A DNA stretch of 64,000 nucleotides, from NCBI GenBank assembly GCA_035315885.1, contig DATFXM010000031.1, positions 1 to 64,000 on the forward strand, given 5' to 3'. Position numbers and translations under genes: made by a program. Shown one piece after another: positions 9,171 to 17,872 of this stretch (within the stretch, counting starts at the first letter, position 1; each line of letters opens with the position of its first letter). The notes beneath the pieces are model-generated. The model worked only from the letters and a program-made list of their open reading frames with translations. It made no database searches and was not told the DNA's origin. The stretch is from DATFXM01 sp035315885. Its GTDB lineage: Bacteria > Acidobacteriota > Blastocatellia > UBA7656.

Positions 9171-9200
9171 AGTATAGGTTTCAGTTTTCTTCAGTGTCAA
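9171..9200 (-). promoter_or_regulatory. Sigma-70-type promoter of the ribH operon
   Basis: Read on the minus strand, TTGACA (9195-9200) and TATACT (9171-9176) are separated by 18 bp. The -35 is perfect and the -10 matches 5 of 6. The predicted transcript starts near 9164, about 40 nt before the ribH GTG. Confidence 0.75.
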
Positions 9201-9204
9201 GAAA

Positions 9205-9369
9205 GTTCTGAGTAGCAGGCAGTTTATGGTTTCGGGTTTAGGGTTTCGAGCTTAGGGTTCGTCTTCTTTCAGTTTGCCCTCCTTCAGTGCCAGGATCTTT
9301 CCAGTCTCCAACTAACGAACCCGAAACTCTAAACCCGAAACCATAAACTTCCTACTTCCTACTATTCAG
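9205..9369. repeat. Long inverted repeat with telomere-like words
   Basis: The left arm (core 9221-9247) contains TTTATGGTTTCGGGTTTAG and the right arm (core 9323-9349) its near-perfect complement. Weaker pairing extends outward through GTTCTGA/TCAGAAC. The arms are built from TTTAGGG and TTTCGGG words. It fills the gap between the divergent ribH and uvrA promoters and its outer end approaches the uvrA -35 box. A related element lies at 13905-14085. Confidence 0.8.
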
Positions 9370-9376
9370 AACTTAC

Positions 9377-9406
9377 TTGGCCGCTGTGTGCGGTTTGCGA
9401 TAAAAT
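9377..9406 (+). promoter_or_regulatory. Probable uvrA promoter
   Basis: TTGGCC (9377-9382), an 18-bp spacer and TAAAAT (9401-9406). The -10 lies downstream of the ATG at 9388, which argues that 9388 is not the uvrA start. No LexA-type box was recognised around it. Confidence 0.5.
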
Positions 9407-9474
9407 CAGCGGTTTGCTACGGGCGCCTCGTGACAACATGGGTGCATCGCTACAGTGAAACGCAGCAGGAGACA

Positions 9475-12327
9475 ATGCCTGACGAAGTCATAGCCGTACG
9501 CGGAGCGCGCGTTCACAACCTGAAGAACGTCACCGTCGAGATCCCGATCAACAAGCTCACCGTCGTAACCGGTGTCAGCGGGTCCGGTAAATCCAGCCTC
9601 GCCTTCGACACCATCTATGCCGAGGGACAGCGGCGCTATGTCGAGAGCCTCTCCGCCTATGCGCGGCAGTTCCTCGAACGGATGGATAAACCCGAAGTCG
9701 ACGAAGTAGTAGGCATCTGCCCAGCCATTTCGATTCGACAGAAGAACTCCACACGAAATCCCAGATCCACCGTCGCCACCCAAACCGAAATCTACGACTA
9801 TCTCAGACTCCTGTTCGCCAGAATCGGGCAAACCTGCTGCTCAAACTGCGGACGCGTGGTGACCCGAGACACTCCGGAGTCGGTGGCCGACTCAATCCTT
9901 CAGTTGCCCGATGGAACTCGCTTTTACGTGATGTTTCCGGCGTCGCCCGCAGCCGAGGAGACCTCGGCGTCTTCAAACGGGAGCGCGAAGCAAAAAAAGC
10001 GGAGTCGCGAACAACAGGCTGCTCAGCACACAAAAATCAACGCGCATCTGATGAGCCTTATGCAGCGAGGTTTCACAAGGCTCTTCAAAAACGGATCGGT
10101 GATCGAGCTTGAGACGCCGGACAGTTTCACCGGGAATTCATTCGCTGATACTTTCGTACTAGTCGATCGTCTCGCAGTGCGCGACGATGTCCGGTCGAGA
10201 CTCGTCGATTCGCTGGAAATTTGCTACCAGTCCGGTGAAGGCCAGGCGGTGATCCAGCTCGCCGGCGAAAACCGCAGGATGTCGTTCTCGGAAGGCTTTG
10301 AATGCAAGCAGTGCGGAATTCGCTTCGGGGCTCCGGAGCCTCGCCTCTTCAGCTTCAACAATCCGTTTGGCGCCTGTCCTACGTGCCAGGGTTTTGGAAA
10401 CACAATAGGGCTGGACCTGGATCTGGTGATTCCCAATCGCGAGTTGAGCCTCGCAGCCGGTGCAATCGATCCCTGGACGAAGCCTCAATACGATTGGGCG
10501 CAAAAAGACCTGTTGAAGTTCTGCAAGCAGGAAGGCATCGCGACCAACGTACCGTTTCGGCAATTGAGCCGAGATCAACAAAGGACAATCGTCAAAGGCA
10601 GAAACGGTTTCGACGGCATCATCGGTTTCTTCGACTGGCTCGAGACCAAAAAGTACAAGCTTCACGTCAGGGTCTTTCTCTCAAAGTACCGCGGATACAC
10701 TGTCTGCCCAGACTGCGGCGGCTCGCGCCTGCGACTGGAGGCACGTCTGGTAAAAGTAGCAGGCAAGACTCTGCCCGAAGTCTGTGCAATGACTTCGGCA
10801 GAGGCCGCCGAGTTCTTTAGCGATATAAAGCTCAGCGAGGAACAGCTCGCGGTTGCAGAGCGATTGTTGTACGAGATCCGCAGCCGGCTCAAGTTCCTCA
10901 ACGACGTTGGTCTGCAGTATCTGTCGCTAGATCGTCTCGCCTCCACGCTATCGGGCGGTGAAGCGCAGCGAATTCAGCTTGCCACAAATCTGGGAGCTTC
11001 GCTGGTCGGTGCGCTGTACGTGCTGGACGAGCCGTCGATCGGACTTCACCCGCGAGACAACGACCGGCTGATACGAATTCTCAAGGATCTGAGAGACATC
11101 GGGAACACTGTCCTGGTTGTGGAGCACGAGCCTGAGATGATGCTGGCAGCGGATAAGGTCATCGACATTGGCCCAGGCGCGGGAGAGCTTGGTGGCGAAG
11201 TCGTATTCAGCGGGTCTCCGAAAGAAATGGTGGAGAGCGGCCAATCGCTTACGGGTAAGTATCTGCGCGGCGAACTCGAAATAAAACCGCCGAAGAATCG
11301 TCGGCTGCTCGGACCTCGCGCCCTGACCGTGAAGGGGGCCGGCGAGCACAACTTGAAGGGCATAGACGTAACAATTCCGCTAGGCATCATGGTGTGCATC
11401 ACGGGAGTTTCGGGCTCTGGCAAGTCCACGCTGGTTCACGACGTGATCTACGCCGGATTGAAAAAGCAACGTGGCGAATGGACCGGCAAGGTGGGTTCAT
11501 TTGGCAAGCTCGAGGGGTCGCAGTTCATCGACGATGTAGTCCTGGTCGATCAATCTCCTATCGGCCGAACACCTCGATCAAACCCGGTCACTTATATAAA
11601 GGTCTACGATGCGATCCGTGACCTGTTTGCCTCTACCCGCGAAGCGCAGGCAAGAGGCTTCGACGCGTCGCACTTCAGCTTCAACGTTCCCGGTGGGCGA
11701 TGCGAACGCTGCGAAGGCAACGGCGTCGAGATAAAAGAAATGCAGTTCCTGGCCGACGTAGAGCTGATCTGCGAAGAATGCAAGGGAATGCGGTTCAAGT
11801 CTTCCCTCCTTGAAGTCAAGTACAAGGGGCGATCGATTCACGACGTGCTGGATATGACAGTGCGAGAAGCGATGTTATTTTTTTCGAACATCAATCGAAT
11901 CGCAGCGAGGCTTCGAGTGCTGGACGACGTAGGTCTGGGATATCTGCGTCTTGGTCAGTCGGCGACCACTCTGTCGGGAGGTGAGGCTCAGCGCGTAAAG
12001 CTGGCGGCGTATCTGTCGCGCAGAACCAGTGAGCGGACTCTATACATTTTCGACGAGCCCACAACCGGATTGCATTTCGACGACATCAATCGACTGCTGG
12101 CAGCGTTTCGCCAGTTGATCGAAGCGGGGGGCTCGATCGCGATCATCGAGCACAATCTGGATGTAATAAAAAGCGCGGACTGGATCATCGATCTGGGACC
12201 TGAGGGCGGAGACGAGGGCGGTCGAGTGGTCGCGGAAGGCCCGCCCTCAGTGATCGCGGAAAGCCCTGCCTCACACACCGGCCGATACCTGGCCGGCGCC
12301 TTGAAGAACTACTCGCAAAGAGAGTGA
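9475..12327 (+). CDS. uvrA: UvrABC excinuclease subunit A
   Basis: This 950-aa DNA-damage-recognition ATPase of nucleotide excision repair acts as a dimer that loads UvrB. It carries two ABC ATPase modules. The first Walker A, GVSGSGKS, is at residues 33-40, with ABC signature LSGGEAQRIQLA and Walker B YVLDEPSIGLHPRD. The second set is GVSGSGKST, LSGGEAQRVKLA and YIFDEPTTGLHFDD. Three CxxC zinc-binding regions are visible (CSNCG, CKQCG...CPTCQG, CERCEG...CEECKG), as is the central PRSNPVTY segment. The start at 9475 is chosen because AGGAGA lies just upstream and because the family begins about eight residues before ARVHNLKN. The length is close to the usual 940-950 aa. Confidence 0.97.
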   Translation: MPDEVIAVRGARVHNLKNVTVEIPINKLTVVTGVSGSGKSSLAFDTIYAEGQRRYVESLSAYARQFLERMDKPEVDEVVGICPAISIRQKNSTRNPRSTVATQTEIYDYLRLLFARIGQTCCSNCGRVVTRDTPESVADSILQLPDGTRFYVMFPASPAAEETSASSNGSAKQKKRSREQQAAQHTKINAHLMSLMQRGFTRLFKNGSVIELETPDSFTGNSFADTFVLVDRLAVRDDVRSRLVDSLEICYQSGEGQAVIQLAGENRRMSFSEGFECKQCGIRFGAPEPRLFSFNNPFGACPTCQGFGNTIGLDLDLVIPNRELSLAAGAIDPWTKPQYDWAQKDLLKFCKQEGIATNVPFRQLSRDQQRTIVKGRNGFDGIIGFFDWLETKKYKLHVRVFLSKYRGYTVCPDCGGSRLRLEARLVKVAGKTLPEVCAMTSAEAAEFFSDIKLSEEQLAVAERLLYEIRSRLKFLNDVGLQYLSLDRLASTLSGGEAQRIQLATNLGASLVGALYVLDEPSIGLHPRDNDRLIRILKDLRDIGNTVLVVEHEPEMMLAADKVIDIGPGAGELGGEVVFSGSPKEMVESGQSLTGKYLRGELEIKPPKNRRLLGPRALTVKGAGEHNLKGIDVTIPLGIMVCITGVSGSGKSTLVHDVIYAGLKKQRGEWTGKVGSFGKLEGSQFIDDVVLVDQSPIGRTPRSNPVTYIKVYDAIRDLFASTREAQARGFDASHFSFNVPGGRCERCEGNGVEIKEMQFLADVELICEECKGMRFKSSLLEVKYKGRSIHDVLDMTVREAMLFFSNINRIAARLRVLDDVGLGYLRLGQSATTLSGGEAQRVKLAAYLSRRTSERTLYIFDEPTTGLHFDDINRLLAAFRQLIEAGGSIAIIEHNLDVIKSADWIIDLGPEGGDEGGRVVAEGPPSVIAESPASHTGRYLAGALKNYSQRE

Positions 12328-12351
12328 GCACCCTTTGTGCTAGACTCATTG

Positions 12352-12372
12352 CCAGTTTTTCGCTCAAACTGG
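12352..12372. other. Palindrome between uvrA and the esterase gene
   Basis: CCAGTTT (12352-12358) and AAACTGG (12366-12372) form a perfect 7-bp inverted repeat with a 7-nt loop, ending 10 nt before the esterase ATG. It could be an operator or an RNA hairpin that limits access to the ribosome binding site. It has no T-run after it, so it is not a good terminator. Confidence 0.45.
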
Positions 12373-12382
12373 AATAAGAGAG

Positions 12383-13909
12383 ATGACGAGGATCGCCCTA
12401 CTCTTAGCTGCTGGGGTGTTATTGGGACCGGCGCCTGTGTTCGGTCAACAGGTTCCTTATCTGAGCGAGCTGTTTTCTCGCTACGAAAGATTCAACAAGC
12501 TCTATAAGGCAAAGAAACAGTCCGGCGCAAACCTGGCGGCGATAGAACCTCTTCGCAAGAAAGGCGAAGAGGCATTTCGTACCGGCAATATTCCCGCAAT
12601 ACTTCAAATGGAAGGCGAAGCGCTTGCACTGCTGGAGGGCAGGCAATGGGACGACCGGGAGAAGTTCATCGCTTCGCTGACACTGGAGACCAATCGGCTC
12701 ATCCTAGAGCCCCACTCCGACCTGCGAGTATCGCTTGTTCGAATGTTTCCCGTAGACACCACGAAGGCATTCTCGGACACGCCGACCGTCACATTCGAGG
12801 TAACAGAAGCCCCAGGTCAGAACGGAGCCGAAGGCCCGCGACTATCCAAGCCGCTATCGTTAGCAGACCGGGTTCCGATCGCCGAGATCGGCAGCCAGGC
12901 TGGCCGCCGGCTGCTGATCGCCGATGGCGCGTACTGGGTAAGAGCCAGAATCGAGAGCGGGGGAAAAACAGTAACCGAACTGAAGTGCTCGCTCTACGCG
13001 ATGGCTGGTCTTAGCGACACCATGGCGACGCTAATCGGGACAATTGCAGCGATCAAGACCTCTACCGACCCGAGCGTCAAAGCGGTGGCCGGTCTTGTAT
13101 CGACTCCCGAATTCCAGCTCGCGCGCCTGAAGGCACTGACGGCCGCGCGAGGTGAAGATGAGATAGATCCGATCAAGGAGCTAGATCGGGTCGAATCGAC
13201 CGTGACCAGTTTGAGCAAAGGCAAGAATCCCTATGCGGACGAGAGGGGAGAGCTGGAGCGCGCGTATCTGTCGCCGGACGGCGCACTGGTGCCCTACCGA
13301 ATATATGTTCCGAAGTCCTACACCGGAGCGTCCCCTGCTCCGCTTGTGGTGATGCTGCACGGCGCACTCGGCGATGAGCATTATTACTTCAGCGGCCTGT
13401 TCGATCCGGAGCTGATAAAAGGCGAAGCCGAGCGTCGCGGATGGATCCTTGCAGGAGTGAACGGTAGAGGACGATTCAGCGGCTACAGCGGTCCCGCAGT
13501 CGATGACACCTTCCAGGTTGTAAGCGCAATCGAGTCGTCGTACAAGATCGATCCGTCGCGTGTGTTTTTGACGGGACATTCGATGGGTGGCTTTGGAGTG
13601 TGGTTGGTCGCATCGGCAAAGCCTGATTTGTTCGCGGCCATTGCGCCAGTTTCAGGTGGGGCGCCAGTCAAGGGGGACGCTCTTAGCCGCCTGCTCCAGA
13701 CGGTGAAAGACTTGCCTGCGATGATCGTTCACGGGGCTCGAGATGGCGTTATTCCACCGTCCCAGTCACGCGACATGGCTTCGGCAGCACAGAAGGCTGG
13801 TCTCAAGGTTACGCATCTCGAGCCTCCGGACTCGGACCACCTGAGTGTGTTGAGCGCAACCTTCCCTGCCATCCTGGACTTCTTCGAGAAGAACGCAAAG
13901 CGGCAGTAG
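12383..13909 (+). CDS. Secreted alpha/beta hydrolase (esterase/PHB depolymerase-like)
   Basis: This 508-aa protein has a signal peptide (residues 1-21, ending AQ-like at VFGQQ). The first 290 residues are an unrecognised helical and beta domain. The C-terminal half is an alpha/beta hydrolase: VVMLHGALGD oxyanion region, nucleophile Ser400 in GHSMGG, Asp454 in HGARDGVIPP and His486 in DSDHLS. The fold resembles feruloyl esterase, PHB depolymerase and prolyl oligopeptidase-type hydrolases. The substrate is unknown. It lies 55 bp after uvrA, with a palindrome between. Its TAG stop falls inside the first GGCAGTAG word of the following repeat. Confidence 0.85.
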   Translation: MTRIALLLAAGVLLGPAPVFGQQVPYLSELFSRYERFNKLYKAKKQSGANLAAIEPLRKKGEEAFRTGNIPAILQMEGEALALLEGRQWDDREKFIASLTLETNRLILEPHSDLRVSLVRMFPVDTTKAFSDTPTVTFEVTEAPGQNGAEGPRLSKPLSLADRVPIAEIGSQAGRRLLIADGAYWVRARIESGGKTVTELKCSLYAMAGLSDTMATLIGTIAAIKTSTDPSVKAVAGLVSTPEFQLARLKALTAARGEDEIDPIKELDRVESTVTSLSKGKNPYADERGELERAYLSPDGALVPYRIYVPKSYTGASPAPLVVMLHGALGDEHYYFSGLFDPELIKGEAERRGWILAGVNGRGRFSGYSGPAVDDTFQVVSAIESSYKIDPSRVFLTGHSMGGFGVWLVASAKPDLFAAIAPVSGGAPVKGDALSRLLQTVKDLPAMIVHGARDGVIPPSQSRDMASAAQKAGLKVTHLEPPDSDHLSVLSATFPAILDFFEKNAKRQ

Positions 13910-14085
13910 GAGCAGTAGGCAGTAGGAGCAGTAGGCAGTAGGCAGTAGGTTTCGGGTTTAGGGTTTGTCAGTTAGAGACTCGAATGGCGGGCAGTGCTCT
14001 ACGAAAGACTACTGAGTCAAACAAGCCCGGAACGCTAAACCCGAAACCCTAAACTTTCTGCTGCCCACTGCATACTGTCTACTTC
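13905..14085. repeat. GGCAGTAG tandem words and TTTAGGG/TTTCGGG inverted repeat
   Basis: Repeats of GCAGTAGG start at the esterase stop codon and lead into GGTTTCGGGTTTAG (13948-13961), whose exact complement is at 14035-14048. The right side is followed by CTGCTGCCCACTGC, a loose complement of the left GCAGTAGG words. This is the second member of the family seen at 9205-9369. No gene is visible in it. Confidence 0.8.
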
Positions 14086-14092
14086 TTTCTTC

Positions 14093-14101
14093 TGTTATAA
14101 T
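14093..14101 (+). promoter_or_regulatory. Extended -10 promoter element of the HtrA gene
   Basis: TGTTATAAT is a perfect extended -10 (TGN-TATAAT) 42 nt upstream of the ATG. The -35 position (TACTGT, 14073-14078) is poor, as is common for extended -10 promoters. The GAAGGAG ribosome binding site at 14131-14137 follows. Confidence 0.5.
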
Positions 14102-14142
14102 CTGCCTCAAACGCATCGCCAAAGCCCATCGAAGGAGTTGCA

Positions 14143-15669
14143 ATGAGCGAAGCAGTTCCCCCACGACGTCAATCTTCGGATCCTTTTTCAGGTCACGCAC
14201 GAGTAACAACACTATTGATGGCACTGTGCTGCATTTCGGTCGGCGTAGCCATCGGTGCAGTCGTGCGGGAGATCGCGGCGAAGTCCGATGACAACCGCCT
14301 GACCGTGAGCACCGCTCCGATTACCCCTGACGCCTTGTCGGCGGCTTTCGCGCGAGTGTCAAACATGGTGGAGCCATCCGTGGTTCATATAAAGGTCGCC
14401 GAAGACGAGTTCTCTTCGCGAGAGGGACTCGGTTCCGGAGTAATCGTAAACGAGGGCGGCTACATTCTCACAAACGCCCACGTGGTCAAAGGTGCGGCCC
14501 GAATTCGAACCAAGCTCGCTGACGGCTCCGAATATCCTGCGGTCATAGTAGGACAGGACCCGCAAACCGATCTAGCGGTGCTCAAGATCGCGCCATCCCA
14601 CCCGCTGCCAATCGCACGCATGGGCGATTCAGACAAACTGAATGTGGGTGATTGGGTGCTCGCGATAGGGTCTCCGTTCGGGCTCAAGCAGACGGTTACT
14701 GCGGGCATCATCAGCGCCAAGGACCGCGAAGATGACGCCGGAGGCACTCCGTTCCAGCAATTCCTTCAAACAGACGCCGCAATAAACCCGGGCAACTCGG
14801 GTGGACCGCTGGTAAATCTGGCCGGCGAAGTAATCGGCATCAATACTCAGATCGCGACTCCCACCGGCGCCTACAGCGGAATCGGCTTCGCTCTGCCCGC
14901 TACGACTGCGGTAGACATCTACAACCAGCTTGTGACGAATGGCAGGGTGCGGCGCGCATTTCTCGGCGTCAATCCGCAGGAGATTACTCCTCAGATAGCG
15001 CGCTTGAATCACATCGCGGATGGCCAGGGAGTGGTGGTACGCGAACTGACCAGCAGCGGTGGACCAGCGGCGCGCGCCGGACTCAAGAGCGGTGATGTGA
15101 TCACCGCCATCAACGGCACGAAGGTCAAGAGCGTTCGAGAATTGATACGTCGTATCGCATCTCTACCCGTGGGTAGTTCGGCGGCGGTTGAGTACGTCCG
15201 GCTCGGCAACAAGGCCTCCACCACGGTGAAGCTGGAGGAGAGAGCGGAAGATTCAGAGCCAAACATACGAGTGAAGCCGGCGCCGCAATCGAATCCATCC
15301 GACACACCCGAAGGCAACTCGGGTAAGTCCGAAGGTCAGCCGTCGTATCGCGGCGGCCGGGGCAGCACGCATTCGGATCTCGGTATCAGCGTCCGGACGC
15401 TGACGAAAGAACTCGCGAGGATTCACAACATGGAGGGTGCGCTGGGAGCGCTGGTAACCCTCGTGGATCCGGGCAGCGTAGCTGACCGAAATGGAATGTA
15501 TAAGGACGATCTGATCGTCGAGTTCAACGGCCGTCCCATCCAGAGCGAGGACGATTTCCAAAAAGCAGTAAAGCAGATTCGTAGCGGCGATGACGTGATG
15601 TTCACGGTTCTGAGAAGGCAGCGTGGAGCGCTTTGGCGGTCGTGGATCGTATCGTTCACAATGCCGTGA
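14143..15669 (+). CDS. HtrA/DegP-family periplasmic serine protease with two PDZ domains
   Basis: This 508-aa protein has an N-terminal signal anchor (residues 22-42). The trypsin-like domain has the full triad: His113 in TNAHVV, Asp143 in DLAVLKI and Ser219 in INPGNSGGPL. A first PDZ domain spans about residues 265-355 (AFLGVNP...GDVITAING) and a second about 405-500 (LGISVRTL...DDLIVEFNGR). A proline- and serine-rich linker joins them. The family degrades or refolds misfolded envelope proteins and assembles into trimers or cages. It is monocistronic, with a good ribosome binding site GAAGGAG. Which Deg paralogue it is cannot be decided. Confidence 0.94.
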   Translation: MSEAVPPRRQSSDPFSGHARVTTLLMALCCISVGVAIGAVVREIAAKSDDNRLTVSTAPITPDALSAAFARVSNMVEPSVVHIKVAEDEFSSREGLGSGVIVNEGGYILTNAHVVKGAARIRTKLADGSEYPAVIVGQDPQTDLAVLKIAPSHPLPIARMGDSDKLNVGDWVLAIGSPFGLKQTVTAGIISAKDREDDAGGTPFQQFLQTDAAINPGNSGGPLVNLAGEVIGINTQIATPTGAYSGIGFALPATTAVDIYNQLVTNGRVRRAFLGVNPQEITPQIARLNHIADGQGVVVRELTSSGGPAARAGLKSGDVITAINGTKVKSVRELIRRIASLPVGSSAAVEYVRLGNKASTTVKLEERAEDSEPNIRVKPAPQSNPSDTPEGNSGKSEGQPSYRGGRGSTHSDLGISVRTLTKELARIHNMEGALGALVTLVDPGSVADRNGMYKDDLIVEFNGRPIQSEDDFQKAVKQIRSGDDVMFTVLRRQRGALWRSWIVSFTMP

Positions 15670-15709
15670 GAAAATCGCACAAAACTCCTAAAGTTTTGTT
15701 CATCTCAGC

Positions 15710-15739
15710 TTGACCCTTTTGATTGCATTTTAGTACACT
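15710..15739 (+). promoter_or_regulatory. Probable promoter of the carD leader transcript
   Basis: TTGACC (15710-15715), an 18-bp spacer and TACACT (15734-15739). If used, it gives a leader of about 370 nt before carD. Confidence 0.45.
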
Positions 15740-15744
15740 CGAAT

Positions 15745-16115
15745 TTGTTAGCGACAAGCAGGGTACGGGCAAGGCTGAACAGCAACGCCGCATTGCAAGG
15801 CCATACAGGCAACGCCGTTTCGGCAACGCCGCGCCAGCGAGACCCCCAAGGTCGAGACCTCAAAGGTCGCCTGCTAGTGCAGGATGTTGTTGGGTCAACT
15901 TGTGTGGGATGTACTGCAAGGTGCTTGCGTTGCGATGCAGTTGTAGGAGCCGGTTCCAGTCTGCCCAGGGATCAAGCAAACCTTCCGACGAGTGGCAGTT
16001 CACGGCTCGTTGATCAAGAACTCGAGCTTAACATCTTATGCAGAAGGGTACGTCACCCGTGAAGTCCTCAACCCCGGGGGTACATTTCCGTTCTACTGGT
16101 CACAAGGAGGTACCT
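15745..16115 (+). other. Long, possibly structured leader upstream of carD
   Basis: No convincing gene occupies this 370-bp stretch. It contains three copies of GCAACGCCG and small hairpins such as CCTGC-TAGT-GCAGG, GGTC-GA-GACC and ACTGCA...TGCAGT. It may be a structured 5' untranslated region or an unrecognised small RNA. No motif of tmRNA, RNase P RNA or SRP RNA was seen. Confidence 0.35.
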
Positions 16116-16679
16116 GTGAGCTTTAAAATAGGCGAGAAAGTAGTCTATCCAAATCACGGAATTGGCGTGATCGAGAAAATCACGACCACCGAAATAGCAG
16201 GAACCCAAAGCAGTTTCTACTTGCTCAGACTCAAGGCAACCGAATCTACCGTTATGGTGCCGGTCGCCAATGCTTCCGAAATCGGGCTGCGCGCTCCAAT
16301 CAACAACAGCCAATGTGAAAAGCTGCTAAAGGCCCTCTCGGAAGACTTCATCAATCCACCGGTCGACTGGAAAGATCGCTACAAAGAGTTCCTCGAGCGA
16401 ATGAAGACCGGCGATATCTTTCACGTTGCCGAGGTGCTGAAGAACCTCACTTATCTCTCGCAGCTCAAGCCGCTCTCCTTCAGAGAGAAACGGATGCTTG
16501 AGCGAGCCCGCTACCTGGTCATCAGCGAGCTTTCAACCGTGTGCCGGAAATCCGAATGCGTGGTTGAGCCGATGGTGGATGACGCGCTGAACAGGTCGTG
16601 CTCCAAGCACAGAGCGGGGGGAGTTACCAGAACCATCATCACAAGGGCCGTCTCAAAGGCGTCAGTCATCGCGCACTGA
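16116..16679 (+). CDS. CarD-family RNA-polymerase-binding transcriptional regulator
   Basis: This 187-aa protein is read from the GTG at 16116, chosen because a perfect AAGGAGG (16104-16110) sits 5 nt upstream and because the CarD fold begins with FKIGEKVVYPNHGIGVIEKI. The N-terminal Tudor-like domain (residues 1-60) binds the RNA polymerase beta subunit. The helical C-terminal domain (60-150) with KDRYKEFLERMKTGD contacts promoter DNA. CarD proteins stabilise open complexes at many promoters, including rRNA promoters. The last 35 residues are cysteine-containing and not conserved. An in-frame extension to 16038 is unlikely. Confidence 0.88.
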   Translation: MSFKIGEKVVYPNHGIGVIEKITTTEIAGTQSSFYLLRLKATESTVMVPVANASEIGLRAPINNSQCEKLLKALSEDFINPPVDWKDRYKEFLERMKTGDIFHVAEVLKNLTYLSQLKPLSFREKRMLERARYLVISELSTVCRKSECVVEPMVDDALNRSCSKHRAGGVTRTIITRAVSKASVIAH

Positions 16680-16798
16680 AGACAGTACTCCTGTGGCTGG
16701 AGGCGCGGCCTGGCTTCCGGCCAAGTGTTTTCTCAGTTTAGAACCCTATTTCCGGCAAGCGAGCATGCCGAGCCTCGTATCGGTGTGTCCGCCGGATA

Positions 16799-16870
16799 GG
16801 AAGTTCTGAGTTCTGAGTCCTGAGTCCTGAGTTCTGAGTCCTGAGTCAGAACTCGGTACTCAGAACTTCC
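16799..16870. repeat. Heptamer repeat with inverted ends
   Basis: TGAGTTC/TGAGTCC words are flanked by GGAAGTTCTGAG (16799-16810) and its exact complement CTCAGAACTTCC (16859-16870), so the whole run can fold into a hairpin. It lies between carD and the hpnC promoter. The rest of the 16680-16930 gap holds nothing else recognisable. Confidence 0.8.
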
Positions 16871-16873
16871 GTT

Positions 16874-16902
16874 TTTACCTTCCCGCTCCACGCCAGTATA
16901 AT
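16874..16902 (+). promoter_or_regulatory. Promoter of the hpnCDE operon
   Basis: TTTACC (16874-16879), a 17-bp spacer and a perfect TATAAT (16897-16902), about 28 bp upstream of the hpnC ATG. The heptamer hairpin ends 3 bp before the -35. Confidence 0.6.
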
Positions 16903-16930
16903 CTCCTCTTCGACGCGTACTCCGTTCAAG

Positions 16931-17872
16931 ATGACGACATTTACTCACACACGCATTAATCCGCTTGCGCGCGAGGTGAGCGGAGCCATCCCGCACGAGG
17001 GCACCTGGACGCTTTCACAGTCGTATCTTTTCTGCCAGAAGATCGCTACATCACATTACGAGAATTTTCCGGTGGGCTCCCTTCTTGTGCCCGCTAGACT
17101 CAGGAAACACTTCTATTCAATCTATGCGTTCGCGCGGATCGCCGATGACTTTGCCGACGAGCACTATCAGGACAACCACGCTGAAAGCGACCGCCTTGAT
17201 CTTCTCGACTGGTGGATGGAGATGCTGCTCGATGAACCGGGCCGCACGAGTCATCCTGTGTTTATTGCGCTGGCCGAAACACGAGAGCAATTCGATCTGC
17301 CGCTGCAGCTTTTTGTCGACCTTTTATCGGCCTTCAAACAAGACGTGACCGTTCGCCGGTACGATTCGTTCGATCAACTGGTCGACTACTGCCGCCGGTC
17401 CGCAAATCCAATCGGAAGGCTCATCCTCCAGCTTTTTGGTTACAAGGAGGATCAGCTTTACTGCTGGTCAGACAGTATCTGTACGGCGCTTCAGCTCGCG
17501 AATCATTGGCAGGATGTAGCGATCGATCTGGACAAAGATCGGGTTTATCTCCCCTTGCAAGACCTAGGCACTTTTGGCGTGGATATCGACGATCTGAAAT
17601 CGGGTCGAGTCGACGAGCGTCTCCGAGGCTTAATGAAGTTTCAAGTCGACCGCACGGAGAAGCTCTTCAGGGATGGCAAGCCTCTGTGCACCGAGGTCAG
17701 AGGGAGACTGGGTCTCGAACTGAGAGTAGTATGGCTTGGCGGGATGACGATCCTCAATCGCCTCAGAGCGGTTGAATACGACGTATTCACGAGTCGGCCT
17801 GCGATCGGAGCCAAAGACAAGCTCACGATTCTCGCAGCAGCATTGAACAGGAGCGGATTTCGAAGACGATGA
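16931..17872 (+). CDS. hpnC: Hydroxysqualene synthase HpnC
   Basis: This 313-aa trans-prenyltransferase-fold protein converts presqualene diphosphate to hydroxysqualene in the bacterial HpnCDE route to squalene. The first aspartate-rich motif is DDFADE (72-77) and the second is NHWQDVAIDLDKDR (from 191). SHYENFPVGSLLVP is typical of HpnC rather than HpnD. It overlaps hpnD by 4 bp (ATGA), so translation is probably coupled. Squalene would feed hopanoid or carotenoid-like lipids; no squalene-hopene cyclase gene lies in the window. Confidence 0.93.
   Translation: MTTFTHTRINPLAREVSGAIPHEGTWTLSQSYLFCQKIATSHYENFPVGSLLVPARLRKHFYSIYAFARIADDFADEHYQDNHAESDRLDLLDWWMEMLLDEPGRTSHPVFIALAETREQFDLPLQLFVDLLSAFKQDVTVRRYDSFDQLVDYCRRSANPIGRLILQLFGYKEDQLYCWSDSICTALQLANHWQDVAIDLDKDRVYLPLQDLGTFGVDIDDLKSGRVDERLRGLMKFQVDRTEKLFRDGKPLCTEVRGRLGLELRVVWLGGMTILNRLRAVEYDVFTSRPAIGAKDKLTILAAALNRSGFRRR

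Noticed and set aside
9221..9349. True telomere sequence
   Set aside because: The TTTAGGG-like words sit in an internal inverted repeat of a bacterial chromosome between two genes.
9388..9474. Longer uvrA start
   Set aside because: The extension overlaps the -10 box and has no UvrA homology; the ATG at 9475 has AGGAGA upstream.
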